Source of the DNA: Salinarimonas sp.
GTDB lineage: Bacteria > Pseudomonadota > Alphaproteobacteria > Rhizobiales > Beijerinckiaceae
Assembly (NCBI RefSeq): GCF_040111675.1
Contig: NZ_CP157794.1
Coordinates: 4,113,501-4,177,500, forward strand
Direction of reading: 5' to 3'
DNA: 64,000 nt
Below are positions 28,698 through 39,202 of the stretch, in pieces; positions within the stretch are counted from its first letter, which is position 1; each line of letters begins with the position of its first letter. The notes beneath the pieces are model-generated. The model was not told where the DNA came from. It searched no databases and saw nothing but the letters and a program-made list of their open reading frames with translations. Both the position numbers and the translations under genes were made by a program.

Positions 28698-29207
28698 ATG
28701 GCCAGGAGCTCTTCATACGTGCGTGGACGTCTCGACTCCATAGACCTCGCGATCCTTCGCGAGCTGCAGGCGGACGGCAGCATCACGAACGTCGAGCTCG
28801 CCCGGCGCGTCGGCCTGTCCGCGCCGCCCTGCCTCAGGCGCGTGCGCGCCCTCGAGGAGGCCGGCGTCATCAAGGGCTACCGCGCCATGGTCGACCCCAA
28901 GGCGGTCGGCATCGAGGTCGTCTGCTTCGCCATGGTGCAGCTTCAGAGCCAGAAGCAGAGCGACCTCGTCGCCTTCCAGGCGCACATCAAGGACTGGCCG
29001 TCGGTGCGCGAGTGCTGGACGCTCTCCGGCGACATCGACTTCATCCTGAAGTGCGTCGCGCCCAACCTCTCGGCCTTCCAGGCCTTCGTCGGCGATCTCG
29101 TCAGCCTGCCCAACGTACGCAACGTGCGCACGGCGCTCAGCCTCGACCAGGTCAAGGACGAGCCGCTCGTCCCGCTCGAGCAGATCGACACCGAGACGAC
29201 GCCCTGA
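28698..29207 (+). CDS. Lrp/AsnC-family transcriptional regulator
   Basis: A 169-residue regulator with an N-terminal HTH (LDSIDLAILRELQADG, VELARRVGLSAPPCLRRV) and a C-terminal RAM effector domain (IEVVCFAMVQLQSQ to the end). Family members bind amino acids and regulate nearby or global genes. The ATG at 28698 is preferred over 28638 because the conserved sequence starts soon after. It is divergent from the ELM1-trxB pair, with about 86 bases between proposed starts, so autoregulation or control of that pair is possible. It does not sit beside an obvious amino acid catabolic gene. Confidence 0.92.
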   Translation: MARSSSYVRGRLDSIDLAILRELQADGSITNVELARRVGLSAPPCLRRVRALEEAGVIKGYRAMVDPKAVGIEVVCFAMVQLQSQKQSDLVAFQAHIKDWPSVRECWTLSGDIDFILKCVAPNLSAFQAFVGDLVSLPNVRNVRTALSLDQVKDEPLVPLEQIDTETTP

Positions 29208-29219
29208 GGACGCGGCGGC

Positions 29220-29756
29220 TCACAGCCGCCGCGCCAGCCAGCTCGCATAGGCCTCGGCGAGGTTCACCGCCCGGCGCTGCTCGAAGCTCTCGGCGTACCA
29301 GGGGCCGGACTGGCCCGGCGGCAGCGCGACGCGCAACGGCGTCGAGGCGATCACCTGCCCGTCGACGGTGAGGAAGGCGTCCCCCGCGAGCTCGTCCGCC
29401 GACATGCCGCCGGGCGCGCCGAAGCCGAAGATCCAGTCGTCCTGCCCGCCCGAGCCGTAGCCGCGCAGCTCGAACCGGTCGAGCACCACGGTGAGCGTCG
29501 CGCCGCCCCGCGCGCGGCGCCCGGCGAACTGCGCTTCCAGCGCCCGACCGAGCGCGACCTGCAGGAGGTCGGCGTAGTTGCCGACGCCCTTGGCGCGCAG
29601 GGGCGAGACGTCGACGCGGATCTGGCCGATCGCCGGCGCGGGCTGGGCCGCGGCCGGCAGGGCGACGCCCGAAGCGACGATCGCCAGGGCGGCGACGAGG
29701 AGCGCGCGAAGCCGCGCGGGGAGCGTCGGCGGCGTGACGAGGGCGGTCGTTGTCAT
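29220..29756 (-). CDS. Uncharacterised exported protein
   Basis: A 178-residue protein with a clear signal peptide: basic start, hydrophobic LLVAALAIVASGVALPAAA and cleavage near AAAQ at residue 38. There is no lipobox cysteine, so it should be soluble periplasmic or outer-membrane associated. The mature part has VDVSPLRAKGVGNYADLLQ, a beta-rich TLTVVLDRFELRGYG and a helical, aromatic end, LAEAYASWLARRL. I do not recognise the family. It converges on the Lrp-type gene with 12 bases between stops. Confidence 0.65.
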   Translation of the reverse strand: MTTTALVTPPTLPARLRALLVAALAIVASGVALPAAAQPAPAIGQIRVDVSPLRAKGVGNYADLLQVALGRALEAQFAGRRARGGATLTVVLDRFELRGYGSGGQDDWIFGFGAPGGMSADELAGDAFLTVDGQVIASTPLRVALPPGQSGPWYAESFEQRRAVNLAEAYASWLARRL

Positions 29757-29945
29757 GGCGTGTCCTCCTGTCCGGAGCGCATCCGAAGCGATCCATCCAG
29801 CAGTCGGTCCCGGCCCGCGGCTGGTTCGATGCGCGCCTGTCCCCGGGGCGCAGCATAGAGCACGCCGCGAGGACGCGCAGACGTCTTCCCCGCACCGCTA
29901 CCGGATCGGGAGACAACCCGGCGCGCGGCGGAAGGGTCCCGCGGG

Positions 29946-30341
29946 TCAGAGATCCTCGGCGCGCGCGAAGGCGCCCGGCGTCTCGACGCGGCAAGGCAGG
30001 GCGCCCGCATGGGCGAGGAGGTGATCGTCGCTCGTGATCAGCACCGCGTCGGCGGCGGCGGCGAGCGCCGCGAACTTGCGATCCGCCGGGTCCTCCACCA
30101 TCCCGAACGCCTCCGGGTCGGTCTCGCCGCCGAACCGGTTCTCCTCGCGGAACAGGCTCTCGGCATCCTCCCAGAGCAGGCGCGGGATGCGGGAGAGGAC
30201 GTGCTTCGTCTCGGCCCGGGTCGCCTCGTCCCAGACGAGCGCGAGCCGGCCCTCGCGGACGGCGGCCAGGACGCGCGCCGAGGCGCTGCCGGGATTGAAG
30301 CCCGCCGCCACGAAGGCGTTGGTGTCCACCACGATGCGCAC
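29946..30341 (-). CDS. PIN-domain protein, putative toxin nuclease
   Basis: A 131-residue PIN-domain protein. The acidic active-site residues are visible: the Asp in RIVVDTNAFV, the Glu in DEATRAE, the Asp in VEDPADRKFAALA and the Asp in LITSDDH. PIN domains are Mg-dependent RNases and often act as VapC-type toxins; this one resembles the putative-toxin group. No antitoxin gene lies immediately upstream or downstream, which is unusual for VapC but common in this subgroup. An 8-base tandem repeat begins 18 bases before its start codon. Confidence 0.82.
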   Translation of the reverse strand: MRIVVDTNAFVAAGFNPGSASARVLAAVREGRLALVWDEATRAETKHVLSRIPRLLWEDAESLFREENRFGGETDPEAFGMVEDPADRKFAALAAAADAVLITSDDHLLAHAGALPCRVETPGAFARAEDL

Positions 30342-30358
30342 GCCTCTCCTCCTCCGCT

Positions 30359-30406
30359 CGCCGTCTCGCCGTCTCGCCGTCTCGCCGTCTCGTCGTCTCG
30401 TCGTCT
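30359..30406. repeat. 8-base tandem repeat upstream of the PIN gene
   Basis: Six contiguous copies of an 8-base unit: four of CGCCGTCT followed by two of CGTCGTCT. It lies just before the minus-strand PIN-domain gene, in its probable 5' leader. A change in copy number would alter promoter or ribosome-site spacing, not a reading frame. Confidence 0.9.
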
Positions 30407-30473
30407 CGCCGGGAACGAAATCCTTCCCCCTCCCGTTCGACGGGGACCAGGGTGCAGCGTAAGGGAGGGCGCC

Positions 30474-30659
30474 GTGTACGGCTTCTGGATTCTGCTTCTC
30501 CTCCTATTGATCCTCGTCGCGGTGGCGCCGGCCTGGCCCTACAGCCGCGGCTGGGGCTACACCCCGGCCGGCGCGCTCGTCGGCTTCATCATCCTGTTCA
30601 TCATCTTCGTGTGGCTCGGCTGGATCGTCTTCGCCTGGCCCTGGGCCACGGCCTATTGA
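30474..30659 (+). CDS. Small DUF3309-type membrane protein
   Basis: A 61-residue protein with two hydrophobic helices joined by PAWPYSRGWGYTPAG, the signature of the DUF3309 family of small alphaproteobacterial membrane proteins, whose function is unknown. It starts at GTG with a strong AAGGGAGGG 5 bases upstream. Too short for most gene finders, but the signature and ribosome site make it convincing. It is followed after 13 bases by another small gene on the same strand. Confidence 0.8.
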   Translation: MYGFWILLLLLLILVAVAPAWPYSRGWGYTPAGALVGFIILFIIFVWLGWIVFAWPWATAY

Positions 30660-30672
30660 GGGAGCGCATCCG

Positions 30673-30921
30673 ATGGCGGACAAGCTCACGCGCGAGGAGG
30701 TGCGGGCCATCGTCGGGCCCGTGGACGACATCACGGTGGCCGAGATCATCGGCACGGGCGCGACCGAGGAGGAGCTCGTCGAGGCCCGGGCCTGGGTCGA
30801 GAACGACGAGGCCGTGCTCAACGAGGGCCGGCACATCCCCTCGGGCGGGCGCCTGAGCAAGCTCGTCGAGATCCTCTCCCCGCCGGAGGAACCCGAGGAA
30901 GCCTACCGGCTCGAGCCCTGA
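30673..30921 (+). CDS. Small acidic protein, unknown function
   Basis: An 82-residue, mainly helical acidic protein: KLTREEVRAIVGPVDD, VAEIIGTGATEEELVEA and VLNEGRHIPSGGRLSKLVEIL. There is no signal peptide or membrane helix. Its composition matches the core genome and it has GGGAG before the ATG. It is probably co-transcribed with the DUF3309 gene. I recall similar unnamed small proteins in Hyphomicrobiales; no role can be read from the sequence. Confidence 0.7.
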   Translation: MADKLTREEVRAIVGPVDDITVAEIIGTGATEEELVEARAWVENDEAVLNEGRHIPSGGRLSKLVEILSPPEEPEEAYRLEP

Positions 30922-31017
30922 GCCGGTCGCCGGCGCGCGGGAGCGCAACCCCGGCCTCGCATTCGCGCGCCCCGGCCGCCGTGGCGGACGAATGCGCTCC
31001 CGTGCTATCGCTCGCGC

Positions 31018-32259
31018 ATGACGCTCTTTCGCGCCAGCCCCCTCGCCCCCGCCGGGCGCGAGGTGATCGACACGCGGGCCGCCTGGGCGCGGCTCGCGAT
31101 CGCGGTCGCGCTCTCGGCCTTCGGCGGCGCGGGCATGTGGTCCGTCGTCGTCGCGATCCCGGCGGTGGAGACGGCGTTCGAGGCGAGCCGGGCCGGCGCG
31201 TCCTTCGCCTACACGCTCCTGATGATGGGCTTCGCCGGCGGCGGGATCGTGATGGGCCGCATCGCCGACCGGGTGGGCATCGTGCCGCCGCTCGTCATCG
31301 GCGCGCTGCTCCTGTCGGCGGGCTACGCCATCGCGTCCCTCGCGCCGAACCTCACCGTGTTCGCGCTCGCGCACGGGCTCCTCATCGGCGTCGGCGCCTC
31401 AGCGGCGTTCGGGCCGCTCCTCGCCGAGATCTCCCATTGGTTCCAACGCCGGCGCGGCATCGCGGTGGCGATCTGCGCCTCGGGCAACTACGTGGCGGGC
31501 GCGATCTGGCCGCCCTTCGTCCAGCACCTGATCGAGACCGTCGGGTGGCGCCAGGCGCACCTGACCATGGCGATCGTGCTGGTCGTGGCCATGGTCCCGC
31601 TCGCGCTCACGATGCGCCGGCGCGCGCCCGTGGCCGCGGCCGGGGAGGCCCATGTCGCGCCCCCCGGGCGCGCCGCGCTCGGGCTGTCGACGAACGCGCT
31701 GACCGCGCTCCTGATGATCGCCGGCGTCGCCTGCTGCGTCGCCATGGCGATGCCGCAGGTGCACATCGTCGCCTATTGCGGCGAGCTCGGCTACGGCGCG
31801 GCGGCGGGCGCGCAGATGCTCTCGCTGATGCTGGGCCTCGGCATCGTCAGCCGCATCGCCTCGGGCTTCATCGCGGACCGGATCGGCGGGCTCGCGACGC
31901 TCCTCATCGGCTCGACGCTCCAGGCCTTCGCCCTCGTCCTCTACATGCTCGTCGACGGTCTCGCGGCGCTCTACCTCGTCTCCGCCCTGTTCGGCCTGTT
32001 CCAGGGCGGCATCGTGCCGAGCTACGCCATCGTCGTGCGCGAGTATTTCGCGCCGGGCGAGGCGGGCGTGCGGGTCGGGATCGTGCTGATGGCGACCATC
32101 GTCGGCATGGCCTTCGGCGGCTGGCTGTCGGGCCTGATCTTCGATCTCACGGGAAGCTACGCCATGGCCTTCCTCAACGGCGTGGCCTGGAACCTGCTCA
32201 ATCTCGGCATCGTCGCGCTGCTCCTGATCCGCCGGGGCATGCGGACGGCGCCGGCCTGA
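31018..32259 (+). CDS. Major facilitator superfamily transporter
   Basis: A 413-residue permease with twelve predicted helices. After an N-terminal tail of about 20 residues, helix 2 is followed by GRIADRVGIVPP, the MFS loop 2-3 motif, and the second half repeats it as GFIADRIGGLATLL. WFQRRRGIAVAIC is typical of the oxalate/formate and monocarboxylate-like MFS branches, so an organic acid is the likeliest substrate. It stands alone between the small genes and carB. Direction of transport and substrate are inferred weakly. Confidence 0.88.
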   Translation: MTLFRASPLAPAGREVIDTRAAWARLAIAVALSAFGGAGMWSVVVAIPAVETAFEASRAGASFAYTLLMMGFAGGGIVMGRIADRVGIVPPLVIGALLLSAGYAIASLAPNLTVFALAHGLLIGVGASAAFGPLLAEISHWFQRRRGIAVAICASGNYVAGAIWPPFVQHLIETVGWRQAHLTMAIVLVVAMVPLALTMRRRAPVAAAGEAHVAPPGRAALGLSTNALTALLMIAGVACCVAMAMPQVHIVAYCGELGYGAAAGAQMLSLMLGLGIVSRIASGFIADRIGGLATLLIGSTLQAFALVLYMLVDGLAALYLVSALFGLFQGGIVPSYAIVVREYFAPGEAGVRVGIVLMATIVGMAFGGWLSGLIFDLTGSYAMAFLNGVAWNLLNLGIVALLLIRRGMRTAPA

Positions 32260-32447
32260 GCGCGCGCGCTTTGCCGGCGCGGTTTCGGGTCTCGCGCCCT
32301 TCCCTCGCGTCGCGGATCGGTCTATAGACGCCCCCGACATCGCGATCCCGGCCGCGCCGAGCGGCCGGGCCGCTCGGCATGGGGCTCATGTGTTCGCGCG
32401 CGGGCCTCTTTTTTCATGCGCCGAGGGGCCCCGAACACGAGACCGAC

Positions 32448-35924
<3,477 letters not shown>

Positions 35925-35979
35925 GGCGCGACGCGCGCCCCCCGCGCGCGGCTCCCGCCCACCCCCGCCACCCGCCGCG

Positions 35980-36015
35980 GCGCGGAGCGCGACGACGCTC
36001 CGCGCGCGGTTTTTT
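35980..36015 (+). terminator. Rho-independent terminator after carB
   Basis: A 10-base perfect stem, GCGCGGAGCG (35980-35989) with 35996-36005, closes a 6-base loop and is followed by GCGG and six T (36010-36015). It separates carB from greA. Confidence 0.8.
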
Positions 36016-36033
36016 CGTCAGTGAGCCAAGAAC

Positions 36034-36507
36034 ATGGACAAGGTTCCGATCACGGCCCCGGGCTTCAGGAAGCTGGAGGAGGAGCTCAAGCACCGCCAGC
36101 AGGTCGAGCGCCAACGGATCATCCAGGCGATCTCGGAAGCGCGCGCGCTGGGCGACCTGTCCGAGAACGCCGAGTATCACGCCGCCAAGGAAGCCCAGTC
36201 CCACAACGAGGGCCGCATCCTCGAGCTCGAGAGCCTGATCTCCCGCGCCGAGGTGATCGAGCCGTCGAAGCTCAACGGGGACCGCGTCAAGTTCGGCGCG
36301 ACCGTCACGCTGATCGACGAGGACACCGAGGAGGAGAAGGTCTACCAGATCGTCGGCGAGCCGGAGGCGGACGTGCATTCCGGCCGGGTCTCGATCGGCT
36401 CTCCCATCGCGCGCGCCCTGATCGGCAAGACCGTCGGCGACACGGTGGAGGTCCACACGCCGGGCGGCGGCAAGTCCTACGAGGTGACGAGCGTCGCCTT
36501 CCGCTGA
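36034..36507 (+). CDS. greA: Transcription elongation factor GreA
   Basis: A 157-residue factor that stimulates RNA cleavage by backtracked RNA polymerase. The N-terminal antiparallel coiled coil runs to about residue 75 and includes ARALGDLSENAEYHAAKEAQ with the acidic tip; the C-terminal FKBP-like domain has GEPEADVHSGRVSIGSPIARALIGK. Standard length. It follows the carB terminator by 18 bases and is itself followed by a palindromic hairpin, so it is probably transcribed separately. Confidence 0.96.
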   Translation: MDKVPITAPGFRKLEEELKHRQQVERQRIIQAISEARALGDLSENAEYHAAKEAQSHNEGRILELESLISRAEVIEPSKLNGDRVKFGATVTLIDEDTEEEKVYQIVGEPEADVHSGRVSIGSPIARALIGKTVGDTVEVHTPGGGKSYEVTSVAFR

Positions 36508-36549
36508 GGGCGGCCGCGCCCGCACCCGCCTCCCGCACCGCCGGCAGAC

Positions 36550-36587
36550 GAAAGCCTCTCCGAAGCGCCCGCTTCGGGGAGGCTTTC
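36550..36587. terminator. Hairpin after greA, likely terminator
   Basis: GAAAGCCTCTCCGAAGC (36550-36566) pairs with GCTTCGGGGAGGCTTTC (36571-36587) with a single G-T type mismatch. There is no strong T run, so termination may be weak or aided by Rho. Confidence 0.6.
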
Positions 36588-36681
36588 GCATGGTCGATGT
36601 CGCGCCATCCCCCTCGCCAGCGCGGCTCGCCCGCGCTAGGAACGCGGTCGACGCCACCGACCGCGAGCCCGCGAGAGCCCG

Positions 36682-38295
36682 ATGCCCCGCCTCGAGACCC
36701 CCACCTTCGCCTCCGCCGCCGTCGCCGCGCCGCACCGGGCCGCCGCCGAAGCGGGGCGCGCGATCCTGATCGAGGGCGGCAACGCGGTCGAGGCGATGAT
36801 CGCCATGGCGGCGACGATCGCCGTCGTCTACCCGCACATGAACGGCATCGGCGGCGACGCCTTCTGGTGCGTCTCCGAGCCGAACGGGCGCGTCCACGCC
36901 ATCGACGCCGCCGGCTTCGCGGGCGCGCGCGCGACGCCGGCCTTCTATCTCGACCGCGGGCACGAGACCATTCCCTCCCGCGGCCCCCTCGCGGCGCTGA
37001 CCGTGCCCGGCACGATCGACGGCTGGCGGCTCGCGGGCGAGCTGGCGCGCGCGCGCGGCGGGCGCCTCCCGCTCGCGACGCTGCTCGCCGACGCCATCCG
37101 TCGGGCCCGCGAGGGGACGCCCGTCTCGCCGAGCGAGGCGCGCTACTGGGCGCGCACGGATCTCCCCACCGCGCACGCCGACCTGAGGGCGGCGCCGGGC
37201 TTCGTCGAGAGCTACTTCCTCGACGGCGAGCCGCCCGCCGCCGGCGCGCCGCGGCGGCTGACGAAGCTCGCCGACACGCTGGCCTACCTCGCCGAGGCGG
37301 GCCTGCGGGACTTCTACGAGGGCGACGTCTCCCGCGAGATCGCCGCCGACCTCGAGCGCCTCGGCGCGCCGGTGACGCGCGCGGACCTGCGCCGCTACGA
37401 GGCCCGCGTCGTGCGGCCGCTCTCGATCCGCCTGCCCGGCCTCGACGTCTACAACCTGCCCCCGCCGAGCCAGGGCGTCGCGGCGCTCGCCATCCTCGGC
37501 ATCGCCGAGCGGCTGGCGCTCGGGCGCGTCGACGACGCGGCCTGGCATCACGGGCTCGTCGAGGCCGTGAAGCAGGCGTTCCGCCTGCGCGATCGCGTCG
37601 CCGTCGACCCGGCGCGGCTCGCGCGGGACGCGCAGGATCACCTGTCCGAGGAGCGCTTCGCCCGCGCCGCCGCCGAGATCTCGATGTCCCGCGCCGCGCC
37701 CTATCCGCATCCGGGCTCGGAGGCGGACACGGTCTGGATGGGCGCCATCGACGATGACGGGCTCGCCGTGTCGTTCATCCAGTCGGTCTACTGGGAATAC
37801 GGCTCCGGCTGCGTGCTGCCGGCGACCGGGATCACGATGCAGAACCGCGGCACCGCCTTCCCGCTCGACGCCCGCGCCGCGAACCCGCTCGCGCCGGGGG
37901 CCAAGCCCTTCCACACGCTCAATCCCGCGCTGGCCCGCTTCGCCGACGGGCGGGTCGTGCCCTACGGCTGCATGGGCGGCGACGGCCAGCCGCAGACGCA
38001 GGCGCAGGTGCTGACGCGCTACCGCGCCGGGCTCTCCCCGGCCGAAGCGGTGGACGCGCCGCGCTGGCTGCTCGGGCGCACCTGGGGCGAGAGCTCGACC
38101 ACCCTGAAGCTCGAGAGCCGCTTCGACGAGAGCGTGATCGCCGGGCTCGAGCGCCTCGGCCATCCGGTCGAGGTGCTCGACGCGCCCTATTCCGATACGC
38201 TCGGCCATGCCGGCATGCTGGTGAAGCACCCCCGCGACGGCCGCGTCGAGGCCGTCCACGACCCGCGATCCGACGGAGGCGCGCTCGGCCTATGA
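36682..38295 (+). CDS. Gamma-glutamyltransferase family protein
   Basis: A 537-residue Ntn-hydrolase of the gamma-glutamyltransferase family. Early motifs VAAPHRAAAEAGRAILIEGGNAVEA and NGIGGDAFWCV match the family. The catalytic threonine that would become the new N-terminus after self-cleavage is the Thr in SEADTVWMG, followed by VSFIQSVYWEYGSG. No signal peptide is visible, so it is probably cytoplasmic, unlike typical periplasmic GGT. Related proteins act on glutathione or on gamma-glutamyl or acyl amides; the substrate here is unknown. It shares an ATGA overlap with the next gene. Confidence 0.9.
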   Translation: MPRLETPTFASAAVAAPHRAAAEAGRAILIEGGNAVEAMIAMAATIAVVYPHMNGIGGDAFWCVSEPNGRVHAIDAAGFAGARATPAFYLDRGHETIPSRGPLAALTVPGTIDGWRLAGELARARGGRLPLATLLADAIRRAREGTPVSPSEARYWARTDLPTAHADLRAAPGFVESYFLDGEPPAAGAPRRLTKLADTLAYLAEAGLRDFYEGDVSREIAADLERLGAPVTRADLRRYEARVVRPLSIRLPGLDVYNLPPPSQGVAALAILGIAERLALGRVDDAAWHHGLVEAVKQAFRLRDRVAVDPARLARDAQDHLSEERFARAAAEISMSRAAPYPHPGSEADTVWMGAIDDDGLAVSFIQSVYWEYGSGCVLPATGITMQNRGTAFPLDARAANPLAPGAKPFHTLNPALARFADGRVVPYGCMGGDGQPQTQAQVLTRYRAGLSPAEAVDAPRWLLGRTWGESSTTLKLESRFDESVIAGLERLGHPVEVLDAPYSDTLGHAGMLVKHPRDGRVEAVHDPRSDGGALGL

Positions 38296-38999
38296 CGATC
38301 CGCTACGGTCTCTACCTCGTCCCCCAGGCGCTCTCGGACCTGTGGGCCTTCGGCTGCGGCGTGCTCGGCTACGACGCCGAGAGCGGCGCGGACGTGCCCC
38401 AGATCGTGCCGCCCTCGCAGGATCCGGGCGACTTCCACCGGCTCACCGAGGACCCGCGCCGCTACGGCTTCCACGCCACGATGAAAGCGCCCTTCCGTCT
38501 CGCCGAGGGCCGGACCGTGGAGCAGCTGAGCGCGGCGCTGGCCGATTTCTGCGCGGATCGCGCGGCCTTCCGGCTGCCGCGGCTCGCGGTGAAGGCGGTG
38601 GGCGCGAACGCCGCCGGCGACGCCTTCATCGCCCTCGTCGAGCCCGCGCCGACGCCGGAGCTGATCGCGCTCGAGCGCGACCTGGTGCTCGGCTTCGAGC
38701 CCTTTCGCGCGCCCCTCACCGACGCCGAGATCGCGCGCCGCGATCCGGAGCGCCTCAGCGAGCGCCAGCGCGAGAACCTGATGACCTACGGCTATCCCGG
38801 CGTCCTCGACCTCTTCCGCTTCCACCTGACGCTCGCCGGCCGCGCCCCCGCCGCGCAGGTCGCGACGCTGGAGGCCGAGCTCGCCGCCCTCTACGCCGAG
38901 CGCGTGCCGGAACCGGGGATGCTGGTCGACCAGGTGGCGCTGGTCGAGCAGGTGGACGGCGGCCGGTTCACGGTGCGGGAGCGGGTGCTGTTCGTGTGA
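38292..38999 (+). CDS. DUF1045 protein (2H-phosphoesterase-like)
   Basis: A 235-residue protein of the DUF1045 family, usually annotated as a putative phosphonate metabolism protein. Two HxT motifs, FHATMKAPF near residue 60 and FHLTLAG near 178, identify the 2H-phosphoesterase fold, which cleaves cyclic or 2'-5' phosphodiesters. Here it is coupled to a gamma-glutamyltransferase-like gene by a 4-base overlap, and no phosphonate (phn) genes are seen nearby, so the family label may mislead. Complete. Confidence 0.85.
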   Translation: MTIRYGLYLVPQALSDLWAFGCGVLGYDAESGADVPQIVPPSQDPGDFHRLTEDPRRYGFHATMKAPFRLAEGRTVEQLSAALADFCADRAAFRLPRLAVKAVGANAAGDAFIALVEPAPTPELIALERDLVLGFEPFRAPLTDAEIARRDPERLSERQRENLMTYGYPGVLDLFRFHLTLAGRAPAAQVATLEAELAALYAERVPEPGMLVDQVALVEQVDGGRFTVRERVLFV

Positions 39000-39003
39000 G
39001 GGT

Positions 39004-39192
39004 GTCATCCCCGGCCGAAGCCGGCGTCAGCCGGCGCAGGGGAAGGGGACCCAGCGCGGAATGTCGCGCCGAAGGCGCTCCTTCGGCCGCCGGCCAGGCG
39101 GCTGGTCGCCGCCGAATGCCGCCGCTTCGCGGCGAAGAGTCGTGCTGGGTCCCCTTCCCCTGCGCGCCTTCGGCGCTCCGGCCGGGGATGAC
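39004..39192. repeat. Long nested palindrome between DUF1045 gene and priA
   Basis: Outer arms GTCATCCCCGGCC (39004-39016) and its complement (39180-39192) are perfect, as are inner 20-base arms beginning GCAGGGGAAGGGG (39036-39055) and ending at 39163. The centre has more short palindromes, such as TTCGCGGCGAA. It fills nearly the whole spacer between two convergent genes and could act as a bidirectional terminator. Confidence 0.85.
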
Positions 39193-39202
39193 ATGCTCTC
39201 TC

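Noticed and set aside
30359..30406. Tandem repeat as a CRISPR array
   Set aside because: Units are 8 bases with no spacers; it is a simple tandem repeat.
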